A stretch of DNA of 64,000 nucleotides from Plumapathes pennacea. Its lineage: Eukaryota; Cnidaria; Anthozoa; Antipatharia; Myriopathidae. Below, piece by piece: positions 19,149-30,550 of this stretch. The translations under genes were made by a program, and so were the position numbers. Below the pieces are notes generated by a model. The model made no database searches and was not told where the DNA came from. It worked only from the letters and a program-made list of their open reading frames with translations. The stretch is taken from assembly GCA_964036295.1 (NCBI GenBank), contig OZ038467.1:18759670-18823669 (forward strand), given 5' to 3'. How positions within the stretch are numbered: the first letter of the stretch is position 1; every line of letters starts with the position of its first letter.

Positions 19149-20484
19149 CTATTCAAAATCTTTGTAATCTTGCGCACGATTGTCGGAGCGCAGTCTCTTG
19201 TTATGCGTTCTGTTGTTTCTTGTCTCCTCGTGCTGCTTTCTTTTTCGGCAGAGCTGTTCATTGGCAGTAGTCGGAGAGGGAACAACGATTGAAGTCTGCG
19301 CTGTGTTGGAGGTTTTGTGAATTCTGTCTTTGGATGAATTTGTAGCCGCGCTTCTGTCACGATGGGCGGCGCCTGAGTCGCAGAACACTTGACACTGGAG
19401 CGAGAGCACTTGAGAGGAAGTTTGGACTACAATGACCGCCTTGTTCACGACGTCACCAGACGATTGAGTACCATCTTTGCACGTGAGGACTGGCGGGTCT
19501 AAAGAAACAGTTGGTGAGTTAGATTACTTGTTGTATTTAAGTAAATTATACTTAGTAGTCTAGCTTATAATCCTTAAGAGTGTGGTCATTCAAGATTACA
19601 TTCTCACGGCACTGATTCCACTAGATTGTAGAAAATCTGAAAATACCCAGAATAGATCCAAAAGACTCAAAAGAGTTTAAATATTAAACCAACAGACTTG
19701 ATAGTGCATAAGCCAAGGATAACTGTAAGCCTCCACTTCATCCGTATCTCACAAAAATTGAGTTTTCTTATGAAAATTCGAAGTTAGTCACCGCCACCGA
19801 AAATCTCAAAATACCCAGAGTAGAGCCAAAGGACTCGAAGAGGTTAAATATTAAATCAACAGACTTCATAGTGCATAAGCCAAGGTTAACTGTAAGCCTT
19901 CCAGCCCATCCGTTCTTACAAAAATTGAGTTTTCTCGTCAGTAACCATTCGAAGTTAGCCACCGCTCGCATTACCGTAGTATTTTCTGAAAACGAGCGAG
20001 TTCTCCATCATGTAAGGATCTTCGCTGTAGCTTTCTGAGTTCACTGTTTACAATGAAAGAAAAGTTTCTGGGCGTGACCGTAAAAATACTTCCAGTACGT
20101 AAAGAGCCACTTATTCATACTCCGGTCCTTACCAAGCTTACTCTTCGTCCTTCTATTGGCTTGTTTCCTCCTCCAATCCAACTTTGCGTATTTCCTGACA
20201 ATAGCCCGTGCAAAGCCGTTTTTTCGCGCTACTCCCAGAGCGACACTTGTGTTGTTGCTGTAAGTTGGCTCGGCTTCCGTCGACTCCAGCTCCGGTTCGC
20301 TTGCAATGGAGTTCATTCTAGCGATGTCTTCGTAAGAATGATGGTAAATCCAGACACTAGTTTTCATTTGAGGCGTCAGTGGAGGATCAGACGGAGTCCC
20401 GAAGTCGATGAATTGCGAAAAACGCCACATCTTGCTTTCGGATTGAATAACGTCGAATGTAATCACTCGACAAATGCCGCGCAT
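19149..20484 (-). CDS. Unrecognised minus-strand gene, copy 1 (two putative exons)
   Basis: Upstream part 20484-20041 reads through MWRFSQFIDFGTPSDPPLTP, WIYHHSYEDIARMNS, an acidic ELESTEAEPT stretch and a basic KYAKLDWRRKQANRR stretch, to TGA. Downstream part about 19499-19149 follows a good acceptor (TGTTTCTTTAG) and reads CQVFCDSGAA, then a basic LCRKRKQHEETRNNRTHNKR and DYKDFE stop. Copy 2 at 34796-35952 keeps both frames over long stretches with in-frame indels, the main argument for coding. The splice joining the two parts is not demonstrated. No family is recognised; the basic clusters look like nuclear localisation signals. Confidence 0.4.
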
Positions 20485-20715
20485 ACGTAAATAATGGGAA
20501 GTTTAGCGCGTGCTCATGCACGAGCTACATACGTCATAACGGAAGATATTAAAACTAGAAGATCCGTTATATAGAGAGTAGGTTTACCTCGAAATGATCA
20601 ATGCAATTCTTGTAATGTTTTTATCAGTCAGGCCCTTAGGGTAGACGCCGATTTGAGATGTACAGTTATTTAAACGGATTACGGACCCAAGATAGTCTAT
20701 GCCAAAATATTCAAA

Positions 20716-20954
20716 CTAAAGCTGGTGTTACACTGGTCAATTTGCAACGACGATTTGCAACGATACGATGTTGCGCTAAAAATCGTTCGGGTGTAACACC
20801 CCATTGCGAACGATTTTTCGCGATGTTTGCAGTGCTGCAACGCGTTGCAAGTTTTTGAAGGCGATTCAAAAACTTGCAGCACCGTTGCGTGAATTTGAAG
20901 CAAATCGGCGTTGCAAATCGTCGTTGCAAATCGACCAGTGTAACACCACCTTAA
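20716..20954. mobile_element. TGGTGTTACACTGGTC-family MITE, copy 2
   Basis: The ends GCTGGTGTTACACTGGTCAA and TCGACCAGTGTAACACCACC are inverted. It is the same family as 10173-10412 and aligns almost end to end. It sits inside a duplicated segment whose other copies (near 27210 and 36190) lack it, so the insertion is younger than the duplication. Confidence 0.85.
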
Positions 20955-20979
20955 CGATTGTATAGTTTCTTTTTATCAA

Positions 20980-21275
20980 ATATCTCCAGCTTACATGGTT
21001 TTAAGAAAAACATACGTAGGGATCTTTCTAATTTCATAGAGAACAACTGTGGTTGCTGTGAGCTTTGTAGTGCATAATATGCTAGTACCAAGTTTTAATC
21101 GGATTATTTTATATCCGACCAGTTTAGTTAGAATTTAGGTAGAATATTTTGTATTGTTGTATTCATTACTAACTAATAATTTGGTCCCCAATTACCCTTG
21201 CCAGCAACTTATTTTACAGTGTTCCCAATTAGTTTGTAAAAGCTCAATACATTTTAAATAAAGTAATAATTGTTT
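20980..21275 (-). repeat. Relic 3' flank of a fourth cysteine-rich gene copy
   Basis: This stretch (from AGCTTACATGGTTTTAAG to TAACTAATAATTT and beyond) matches the sequence immediately upstream in plus coordinates of exon 2 in copies A (about 23970-24190), B (30720-30930) and C (61190-61400), that is, the second intron. The neighbouring exons are absent. It is best read as a leftover of an earlier or deleted copy. Confidence 0.55.
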
Positions 21276-21279
21276 ATTT

Positions 21280-23200
21280 TTATTTGCAATTTCACATTAA
21301 TAACACATTAACACTCAAATATAGTTGTTTTATTATATGGCTGGAGCTACTTCCGGTGAAATCGCGCGCTCTGATTGGCGTATTTGCCGGTCATTATTTT
21401 CCTGTAACGCCCGTGAGCTCGATTACGGACCGGCAGATTCAACACATAAATCACCAGGTCGTGCAGTTCTTTGCTTTCAGTGAAGATATATCGGCTACGT
21501 TTGGCTGAAGGCAAAGCGGTAGAACAAGAATATGTAAGAAAAAAAACCACCGCGGAAGCTAATTTGCAAGCCAAGAAAACGGTTGGAGATGAAGATTTGT
21601 TGACTTGGAGACGAACGGCGACTCAAGCATAGTATTCAGAGAATTGGTTCACATCTTGCACTACGTGCTAACACTTAGAGCAACGTAGAAGACACAGCAA
21701 ACTTCAGTCAAAGAGTGATGTGGACAATCTCAGTGAACCGTTTGCGGAGCTACGAGCAGACTGATTATTTTTTGTCACGGTGCCGCAAGCGGAGTTCATA
21801 CAAGCTTACTGAAACTGTAAGTATGGCATTTTAAGAGTGTGAACGCAGTTTTATTTCAACATCTTTGAAGACTTGAGTAAAGAAACTTATCTTTCTGTTG
21901 AGAAAATGATGAACTTTTGATTCACGCAATTTCTGTGCCGACGGTTGAGATACGAAATATTGTAGTTTGAATCCCGGAGTTTGAATGCTGTGATCGCATG
22001 TTATATATGAACGCTTGGAGAAAATAAAATTTTGTGTTGGAAATCGCTTATCAGAAGAAGAAGAAGAAGAAGGAAACCAATTTTTGTTCGCCACGCTCGT
22101 GATGGGTTTTATACCGAGTGATGTTTTCGCTGAACCAAAATTGGCACATTTTGGGCTTGCACTTCAAAAATTCAAGCGCAACTCAATTCATCTGGTGAGT
22201 CAAATATTTATTTCTCTCAAGTATTGTATAAGTTTGCAAAATTGAGAAGCTGTGGTCACTAATTAGTGTAAATACTGAGTCAGTGCATGCATATGAGCGT
22301 AGATTGTTCGGAGACAAAGTGCTGTTCGCTGTTTGTTTTGATGTAAAACTTTGAAGCCATATAATAAACTACTTATTGACCTCGCTTGCTCGGTCTGTAC
22401 GAAGAAAATATCGCCCTCGGTCTTGACCGTACAGACCTTGCCGAAGCGGCTCGGTCTGTACAGTCAAAACCTCGGGCGATATCTTCTCCGTACAGACCTC
22501 ACGCTTGGTCAATAAGAAGTATATCATAATAATAATTATTGTTATTGTTATCCTCATCGCAACTGAGTTATAACGACATTGTACATGTTAGTTATGCGCG
22601 AGTCCTAGCAAGGAATATGCAAGCTTTCTCTTGTGTGTAGTTGACATGGGAGGAGGGATTTGTAGAAAAAATCAGAAGAGGAGTAGAGGAGTACGTCAGA
22701 ATGTATAAGTGAACTCCCCGCTTGTTCCACAGCAAATAGAAAAGACGCGGCTAAAGAACTAAACTTGATTTGTACGTAACAAAGAGTACATTTAGGGAAA
22801 AATTTGACAAAAATAAATAGAAAATAAAAACGGAAGGACAGCAAAGGAGAAACTAGTTAGAGACTAAGACACAGAACTTGCGTACATTGCTTCGGTTCGA
22901 CCACAAATATGAAACAAGTGTTGACTGCTGATAACGTTTAATATTTTTACACTTTGCTTGTCTAGTTGAAGCGTAATACACGTACACAAAATAACTTAAA
23001 ATGACGCGGATGAGGTGATTTTGTAGGGTGTTTCTGCATAGAAACCTTTCTCAGTATTGTAAGTTGTCGGATCGTATCGTTATGTTTTATAAGTCATGAG
23101 TCATGCTGTATTCCGTTTTATTGCGAGTCTCATAGATCTTGACTACACGTTTAAACGATTGTATTTGGTGTCCAGTTTGACTGCTGAAAGGGGCCCTCAG
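21280..23200. other. Intergenic region with a hairpin element
   Basis: No convincing gene is seen. 22372-22516 is a foldback (CTTATTGACCTCGC and inverted GGTCAATAAG) with internal CGGTCTGTAC repeats. 22560-22870 is duplicated at 27360-27680 (GTTAGTTATGCGCGAGTCCT). A GAAGAAGAAGAAG run at 22054 is low complexity. Confidence 0.5.
22372..22516. mobile_element. Hairpin MITE with CGGTCTGTAC repeats
   Basis: Left and right arms CTTATTGACCTCGCTTGCTC and CACGCTTGGTCAATAAG are inverted. The centre has GCGATATCTTC inverted to GAAAATATCGC. It is non-coding. Confidence 0.7.
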
Positions 23201-23211
23201 CCGTTTACATC

Positions 23212-23311
23212 TGGGGCCAATTCAATAAAGCATTTACAAGTGTATTTTACAAGTCGGACCAATTTCTCTACCCGTTTGAACACACTTTAATCCAACACAA
23301 TGGCCAAATAC

Positions 23312-23353
<42 letters not shown>

Positions 23354-23474
23354 GCACTGGGGACCTGTATGTGTAATATTGTACAGACTTTGCTGGAGTA
23401 GAGTCTGTTTAGTGGTGTTTGAATAATGGTCCAACTTGTAAAATACACGTGTAAATGTTTATTGAATTGGCCCC
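23212..23474. mobile_element. MITE with ends GGGGCCAATTCAATAAA, nested in another repeat
   Basis: The ends GGGGCCAATTCAATAAAGCA and TGTTTATTGAATTGGCCCC are inverted. Inside is a (GTT)n run at 23311-23352. The flanks match 10860-11100 across the insertion point, where TTTACATCTAGAAAATC is uninterrupted, giving an empty site within the same window. Confidence 0.8.
23311..23352. repeat. (GTT)n microsatellite
   Basis: About 14 uninterrupted GTT units lie inside a MITE. The apparent glutamine or threonine homopolymer frames on the minus strand are artefacts of this run. Confidence 0.95.
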
Positions 23475-23800
23475 TGGAAAATCCGAAGCTGAATTTGGTT
23501 TCCAACACGAAAGAACGTAATTAAAAAGAAAAATAGGTTAGTAGCACTTTGAGATCAAAAGAAACAAATTTTCTCCTCAAACGAGTCGGATGGAAGTGGA
23601 TTGCTATGATCTTTCGACTTTCGGGCCCTAAAAATGGCGGAACCAAGGATTTCAGCGCGCAAAGGACTGTGGCTGAGAGAGCCCTTTTAACGTCACGTGT
23701 TTTGGCTACATCGTACTGTTCTCTGCACCGCGTTTCAATTAAATATGAATATACTACAACGAAAAGCTAAATATGTTTTGCTCGAGGGACTTAAGGCAGG

Positions 23801-25382
23801 TCAGATTTGTAGATTGCGTTTGCGGGGCTGCACACATTCTTTATCTTCACACACCAGCCTTCCTTCGTCACACAAGCAGTCATTGTCACTCCCACAGGAA
23901 TATTTGAACACCGTTCGGTGACACTGCGGAGTTAAGTCGGCATTTTGTTAGTACATAATCTGCCAGCGTAAAAGCTTACATAGTTTTAAGAAAAACATAC
24001 GTAGGGATCTTTCTAACTTCTTAGAGAACAACTGTAGTTGCTGTGCACTTTGTTTTATTTATTTTTTTTAATTTTATATCCGACCAGTTTAGTTAGAATT
24101 TAGGTAGAATATGTTGTTTGTATTGTTGCATACATCACTAACTAATAATTTAGTCCCCAATTACTTTTGCTAGCAAAGTAATTTTCAGTGTCCCCAATTT
24201 GTTTGTAAAAGCCAAATACATTGACACTTATAAAGTACTTATTAGTATTTCCAAATTCAACAAACACGACACTGGATTTAAGTGTTGCTACTCGGTGGAA
24301 ATCCTTGTAATCTATTTTTAGTTTCGTTTATGCTTTCTAGGCCCTGAGAAGCTGTGATGTGACAAATAGCATATTCTGTATAAACTCGAACGGTACAGTC
24401 CCATTGCTGACTCACCGGTTTTCTTCGCATAATCCAATCGGTAAAAGTCCCTTTAGCACAAACGCTTTTCCTGTTACAGATAAAGGTGGCGCTTGCGCAT
24501 TTGCACTCAGAGTCTTGTGAACAACTGCTGTTCTTAATATCTTTGCACTGAAACAAAGAGGTAGAGGTCACGTGTTAGCAAAGAGATAGTGGTCACGTGT
24601 CACCAGAGAGAGACACGTGTCAACTGTCGCATATCTGTGCCGTGGCATGTATGTGCAGTCATCGAATGCCGTATTCAGATCTCTTTGTGTTTTGCTGTTT
24701 TAATTAACTACTCTGTCTATATGACTAGCTACTGACAAACACATTGCGACAAGAGCATGTCGCATCCTCAGCTAATCAGTGATCAAAGAATACATTTAGG
24801 AATGTAGAGCCCATCATCCTTTGCGTGCCATGTAGCTTGATCGGCCATTTTGGATTAGAACGGATTTTTCTTGTTTTCAGCATTAAATCAATTTAAATGC
24901 GAAAAAGGCCTTAAGGAGGAACGACTTATTCGTGCCAGTAACTACTTAAGAATATACGGGCAACGGGGAGCAATGTATTATAGAATCTGCATTGCAACAA
25001 TGATGTGCTTAGTGCTTATTTGTGGTTCACAGATCTGTCACTCTCATTACTTATTTTTTGCTACTTGGTCAAGTTTAGCTGTATCAGGATGGACAACGGT
25101 TGGTGAGTCTTCTTCTCAGAGGCTTCTCATTGTACGCGGTTAAAGTTGCGTTCAGCGTGGGAAATGTAAAGTGCGCGGGGGCTGTGGGAAAAAAAATCAA
25201 GCACGCGGTTCGCTCTTCCCGTCGTCCCCAGCGCGCCTTCTTTTGGTCTTTTTTTACCCTGCCCTCTCCCCTAAGGAGCCTCTGCGGAGGAGAGAGGGCT
25301 AGTGGTGCCTCACCTGCTTAATATATGCCGCTGCACTCAGCGCGATCAGTGAAGCAAGCACGAACAGAACTTTGGTTGTCAT
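23801..25382 (-). CDS. Secreted two-module cysteine-rich protein, copy A
   Basis: There are three exons on the minus strand: 25382-25314, 24547-24416 and 23923-23801, all phase 0, with GT donors and AG acceptors, giving 107 codons plus TGA. Exon 1 is a signal peptide (MTTKVLFVLASLIALSAAA). Exon 2 begins with Cys and has spacing C-x7-C-x5-C-x-C-x6-C-x5-C (CSQDSECKC is the core), then WIMRRKP. Exon 3 repeats the plan, C-x8-C-x5-C-x-C-x6-C-x4-C (core CGSDNDCLC), and ends in a basic tail. One exon equals one module, suggesting internal duplication. An acceptor-like TTTTCATTCCAG 11 bases before the ATG suggests a 5' UTR intron. The product should be secreted and disulfide-rich. The family is not recognised; a peptide of the anthozoan small cysteine-rich type (defensive, venom-like or structural) is possible but unproven. 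Confidence 0.8.
24569..24619. promoter_or_regulatory. Three CACGTG E-boxes in intron 1, copy A
   Basis: CACGTG occurs at 24569, 24594 and 24614 in a short imperfect repeat (GGTCACGTGT plus CA-x-CAAAGAG). The cluster begins about 20 bases from the exon 2 acceptor. The triplet is kept in copies B (31509, 31532, 31559) and C (62044, 62067, 62094). CACGTG is the binding core for bHLH factors; use here is inferred only. Confidence 0.4.
24884..25044 (+). other. Exon-like plus-strand segment in intron 1 of copy A
   Basis: After TTGTTTTCAG a frame reads LNQFKCEKGLKEERLIRASN, YLRIYGQRGAMYYRIC and CGSQ. The counterpart at about 62383-62543 in copy C keeps the frame with a few replacements. Copy B lacks the segment. 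It could be an opposite-strand exon or a small insertion; no family is recognised. Confidence 0.3.
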
Positions 25383-25856
25383 CTTTTTGAATCTGGAATG
25401 AAAACATTAAGTCACATTTTTGACAATCTAAATGCTAATACTGCTAATCTATTTGTGTCTTCAGTCTCGTCCTAGCCCATCTGTTGATCTACAGGTCGTC
25501 CAACAACATCATTATTGTTCAGTCTTTTTTTTTCTCTGTTAACAAACTCGTAATGGTTTTCGACTTTTGTCTTCACTACAATGTTTTCCGTTAACGTGTC
25601 TTTGCCGGCACAGAAGACACTATTTGCCGACAAATATTGGTATCTGGACTATTTTTATAGTGCTCTTTTTATTTCTGGAGTCAGCCATCATATGTTATTT
25701 TATAGGGATTTTTTGCTGCCTTGTGACCGCTTGATGAAGACACGCTTCGCACGAGACAGGTCACACGACCCAATCTCCCACGTGTCTAAAAATTCATTAC
25801 CTCAGGCTTTTTGAGTGCCAGAAATTGAAAGAGCGTGAGACAATATGTAGAGCTTT

Positions 25857-26046
25857 GTCCTCACTAGCGCATAAGCATAAGCATAAGAATAAGAATAAGA
25901 GAGTGACAGTGGCGACATAAGCATAAGCATAAGCATCAAACATGTCCGTTCCTTATGCTTATGCTTATGCTTATGTCGCCACTGTCGCTCTCTTATTCAT
26001 ATGCTTATGTTTGTGCTTGTGCTTATGCTTATGCGCTAGTGAGGAC
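25857..26046. mobile_element. Foldback element made of (GCATAA) repeats
   Basis: The ends GTCCTCACTAGCGCATAAGC and GCTTATGCGCTAGTGAGGAC are perfect inverted repeats. The interior is repeated AAGCATAAGCAT and its complement around GGCGACATAAG. It is present only in copy A of the duplication. Confidence 0.8.
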
Positions 26047-26854
26047 CAGGCTTAAGAATGGAAAGTTCCAGGCTCGCAGCTTTTTTACATATCGAAATTG
26101 GCAGCATTTTGAAGTTCAGAAATATTAAGAAGATTTTTTATGGGAAAAGTAGCTGGGGCGGAAGGGCTTGTTGAAGTGGAACGTGTAGGTATTCCTTCAT
26201 TACTGATATGGATTCCCTGAAAGTTCTACTATCGTCGTTAGCGGTTCATACGCGACTGTATGGAGCGACTCTTTGGTTGTTTGTGGTTTTGTTTATCTTG
26301 CATCGTACATTGAAATTCAAATGGATAAAATTAGAATGTTTAGGTCAGCCCGTAACACGGATCTGATATTTGGTTGATTAGTGAACAAACGAAAGGCAAA
26401 TTATAACGAATATTGTGTACCTGGGTATCTTATGCTTGTTCCTCAGCTTTAGACCTTCAGTTGTGTCGAAATATTTTGGCGTGTTCTGAATTTGTCAAAG
26501 CGTATCGGGTACTCGACAGTTTACTTATGTTGCACCCGCTCTGATTGCAGCAATATATGGTGACCCTCTGACCTATTTTGATCACCTTTACGGTAATTTT
26601 ACGCTCAATACAACCCAAAGAGTTCTTGAATTTCACGGCGGATTCGCCGCTATTCGTGTCTGAAGCTGTCTGCTCTCAACTAAATGGTTGTGTTAACGAT
26701 GTTTAGCGATATTCTTTGTGGTTTTGATTATCCGTTGTACTTTAGGCACTATAGTGAATATTTAGGCTACGTGTTATAATCTATCTTTATCTCCAAGTGT
26801 GCACTTGAAGAACCCAAGGTTAACTAAACATTCCTAGTTTCGAAATTCAACGCC

Positions 26855-26857
<3 letters not shown>

Positions 26858-26901
<44 letters not shown>

Positions 26902-26918
26902 TGATGATTATTATTATT
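26858..26918. repeat. (AAT)n / (TTA)n microsatellite
   Basis: About 13 AAT units are followed by a few GAT units and TTATTATTATTA. A TTATTGTTA remnant is at the same place in copy B (about 34397). Confidence 0.9.
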
Positions 26919-27239
26919 AATATATTTTCAACAAACACAATTTGCATGAAGCCTCTTTCATGAAGGAGGATCAGGAGACTAGTAACTTTGCACAACACAT
27001 TTGTTTGTGTTTTTATTTCGTAAACAACTGTAGAGAGAAAGAGTCTGGATACGAAAAGTTAATATTCTATTTCTAAATTGTGCTGTCCGTCACGGGCAAT
27101 TGTTGATATTTTAGTGAATGTTAGCGGACTTTAGGGTAGACGCCGGTTCGAAATGTACGGTTATTTGAACGAATTACGGACTCAAGATAGTTTATGCCAA
27201 AATGTTAAGACAAATGATTGAATAGTTTTTTGTTGTTTG

Positions 27240-28540
27240 AATAGTTTTTTTTTTATGAAATATCTCTATCCACATCGCAACTGAGTTTACTCTGCGAGCA
27301 GAACCACGTTTCTCTCTTTCGCTTCTTTAAGGGAGAGAAAAGTGGTACTGCTTGCAGGGTAAACTCAGTTGTAACGACATTGTACAAGTTAGTTATGCGC
27401 GAGTCCTAGCAAGAAAAATGCAAGCCTTTTCTTGTGTAAAGTTAGCATGGGGGGAGGGGTGGGGCATTTGCAAAGAAATCAGAAGAGGAGCGAAAGAGTA
27501 CGTCAGAATAGATGAATGAATTTACCCGCTTCTTTCCCAGCAAATAGAAAAGACGCAGCTATAAAACTAAACTTGATTTGACGTAACAAAGAGTACATTT
27601 AGGGGAAAAATAGACAAAAATAAACAAAAACAAAAACGGAAAATAAAAACGGATAAAATAGTTAGAGATTAAGGGCACGGTCGCACTAGAAAGTTTTGAT
27701 CGATTATAACTCAGCATCGACAGCAATACGACGGCTTCTTCAATGTTTGGTAGCAACTTGCTGACATATATTTCTGGTGACAAGCGCTGTTTGCACTTCA
27801 AATGATGCCGGCCAATTCAAATGTTGTCAATGACGGCCACACTATGTAAATAGCCAACTGGCTATCTTCCGACCAGTTTGGATTCTTAACAAGTTTGTGT
27901 TCAGTTTATGATATTTCGTTTCTGCATTTCAAGTCTCCCCAATTAGCACGGCTGAGTGCTAAATACATCGAGACTTAAGTAAAGTGATTTATTTATTTTT
28001 ATTTTTATTTAAATGTCAATACTAATGTCGTTAAAATTACGAGTGCGACCGGAACCTGAGACACAAAACTTGCGTACACGGTTCTTCGTGCTACGAAGGG
28101 TAGACATAGCTTGCGAAGCCTTTTAATCAAACTCAGTACATGCCGGCTTTACTTGATCGCCTATCTTTATCATTTTACCTTCGAATGTATATAACTCTTC
28201 TGAATTAGTTTGAAAGTATTGTTTCTGCACATCCTGTCAGGCGTGCGATCGCCGCTTTCTCCTCGTGTTTACATGCACAACTTGTTTTCACGCGCAAGGA
28301 CATTACGGCTAACGCATGCGCACTTGTCGATCTTGTCGAGTCATTATTTTGCATTTGATGGCGCAATACGCACGTAAAATATCAATTTTTTCTTTGCATT
28401 TTTCTCGAGTTTCCTTCGGTGAATCTGTCTTAAATTTTGCAGGCAAACGAAGATTATATCCGGTCCTCTAACCCCAACTTTTTTCACAGTTATGTTCGAA
28501 TGTATATAACTTTACTGAATTAGTTAAAAAGTATTGTTTC
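27240..28540. other. Intergenic region, partly duplicated
   Basis: 27240-27680 repeats 22560-22870 and 36200-36340. A short inverted repeat around CCACGTTTCTCTC and GAGAGAAAAGTGG lies at 27306-27345, with a counterpart at 36260-36300. No exon is recognised. Confidence 0.45.
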
Positions 28541-28821
28541 TGCATATCCTGTCAGGCTAATATCTAAACAAACAACAAACGATAAACAAGTTTTACAATT
28601 CATATTTTATTCTGTTTGAGTTTCAAATGAACAGCCGTGACAAAATCGGCTCGGACGGTCATTTCAGCAATCAGTGCAATGGACAAACCAGTACATTCGG
28701 CCTAGTCAAAACACTGACATCAATTCTTGGAAGTAAGGAAACTTAGACAGAAATTAGTGGCGTTGTTATGAAGCTTTTGCAAATCCTACTAACCTGCAGA
28801 GTTTGATCACGTGTCATTAGA

Positions 28822-29400
28822 GAGCTTAAGCACCAGGGCCCGGTTTTTCAAAGCACGATTAGGATAATCCTGGATTAGGTCTAAACTTTCTTGTCATTTT
28901 TTAGCCTGAAAACGTGAAAGTTTCGTCCACAACGACTTTCTTGATAACGTTTTAAGCTGGAACAAACTTTCTAATCCATCTTCGAACAAAACCCAGTAGT
29001 TTATTGGCAGAGAGGTCGAGAGAAAGAATTTCGTTAATCCTGGATTAGCTTAATCGACTTTCGGAAAACCGGGCCCAGGACGCGAGAGGACGACGGCAAC
29101 GTCGGTGAAACAATAGAACTCATTGCAGAAGACAAAAGGCGCACGTGAATATGTGAAATTGACATGATCTCGGGTCGTCGTGCTCTAGCGTGCGACTTCA
29201 AATGCTTCTTTTCTAGGCTGTTATCAGGAAGTGTACGACATTTTGAGAAATTACGACAGTCGTTATTCGGGAAGAAACGGAGAACAAATTTGAACAAATT
29301 AAGAATAGGCAAAGTTACGAAGACATAAGAAATATGGAGACACTTTTTTCCTGGTTCCTCGCGTTGCCGTCGCCGTCCTAGTTTGCTTAAGCTCCCTAAG
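28822..29400. mobile_element. Nested MITEs inserted in the copy B flank
   Basis: The outer ends GAGAGCTTAAGCACC and TTTGCTTAAGCTCCCTAA enclose GACGACGGCAACGTCGG and GTTGCCGTCGCCGTCC, which are inverted. The inner element (28834-29075) has GATTAGGATAATCCTGGATTA and its complement. The orthologous stretch in copy C (around 60110-60130) lacks both. Confidence 0.75.
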
Positions 29401-30228
29401 CAGTCGCAAAAGTAAGTATTCACGAACTGTACTGAATATTTATGAATGAACTTGATAGGACACACCTACCAACAAGCTTGTTGGGAGCTAGTGAATTGGC
29501 ATACGACGACTTGAACTGACGACTTTCGAACGGTCTTCACGCCTTCACGCCTTTGAAAAGGATCGAGTTGTTGAACCGCTATCACCCTCAAATCGTTCGA
29601 GGCTTTGCCAAGAGTAGTTCGCACAGAATAATTCGTAGCTGACATATCTAGTACGAGTTTCTCAAGACAGAACTTCAGGAATTGCATGGTATTATTTCCT
29701 TAGTTTCTCACCCAGAAAACTTGCTGTACTTGCCGGCGTGCAATCGCTGCGTTCTCCTTGTGTTTACATGCAGTTGTGCGCATGCTCCACAGGTAAAATG
29801 CGATTGTTGACGTCAGCATGTGGCAAAAAGGTAGTTGATTTTCTCCGGTTCCGTTCGGTGAATATTTTTCAAGCTGCGCACAAACAAAGATACAATCTCC
29901 GCCTCTTCGTAGTAAAATTTTCTAAAAATTCTACAACTTTATATTTTGTCAAAAAACGAAAATTGCCAAATAGCGGAAATTCCAACTCTGTAACCCCCAA
30001 TTTTTTCGTACCTATTTTTACCTTGGTAGAATTCTGATATTTACTGAAAGTATCGGAAATGTTTATCAAGGACAACTCTAGAAAGTAGAGCTAAGAGTTC
30101 AAAAGGGGTTGAAAAGACCTTTAATTCAAAAGCATGTGGTTTCCATGGAAGCGGCTCTAGAGTAAAAAAACTTGTTTACACATAGTTGGCTTGTTATGCT
30201 ATAAACCCTGTAAATTTAAACGATATAA

Positions 30229-30466
30229 TACCTCGTTCACACCAATGCTTAAACCTGTAAAAGATGTTTAATGAAACTTTTTTAGTTGGGTCGGCCGTTC
30301 ACAATGCGCGCACGGTAAAACTAAACTGGTTTAGAACTCGTCCAAATAAATAACCTGTGCGAGGTGGTGTAAAATGTTGTGTAATTAACACAAAATCAAA
30401 ACAGGTTTTAGAGAACACAGTCTAGTAAACTTGGTTTAGTTAAACAGGTTTAGTTGGTGTGAAACC
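30229..30466. mobile_element. MITE with ends CTCGTTCACACCAA
   Basis: The left CCTCGTTCACACCAATGCTTAA and right TTTAGTTGGTGTGAA are inverted and the centre is AT-rich. Copy C (about 60918) has the surrounding GATATAA and AACCAAGTTAAAATAGG almost directly joined, so the site is near-empty there. Confidence 0.7.
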
Positions 30467-30550
30467 AAGTTAAAATAGGGAAATTCTAATTTCATAATGG
30501 AGAAAATACCGCGTGCAAGGGAAAATCCTATTGAGCCACCTTAAGGCAGG

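Larger units (their letters stand above)
25383..27240. repeat. Upstream flank of copy A, segmentally duplicated
   Basis: The flank matches the flanks at about 32172-34400 (B) and 62852-64000 (C), sharing TTAAGTCACATTTTTGACAA and CAGGTCACACGA(C/T)CCAA. 25857-26046 is a foldback of (GCATAA)n with ends GTCCTCACTAGCGC; copies B and C lack it. An (AAT)n tract lies at 26858-26900. No gene is seen. Confidence 0.75.
28543..30538. repeat. Downstream flank of copy B, duplicated at 59823-61003
   Basis: Shared landmarks are ATATCCTGTCAGGCTAATAT at the left edge, GACATCAATTCTTGGAAGTAAG, TGTTTACATGCA(G)TTGTGCGCAT and TAACCCC. Copy B has two extra insertions: about 28822-29400 and 30229-30466. The first has ends GAGCTTAAGCA and TGCTTAAGCTC and encloses a second element at 28834-29075 with ends GGGCCCGGTTTTTC and GAAAACCGGGCCC. 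Confidence 0.75.

Noticed and set aside
23234..23508. Polyglutamine or polythreonine protein on the minus strand
   Set aside because: It is translated from a (GTT)n run inside a MITE, with no supporting splice signals.
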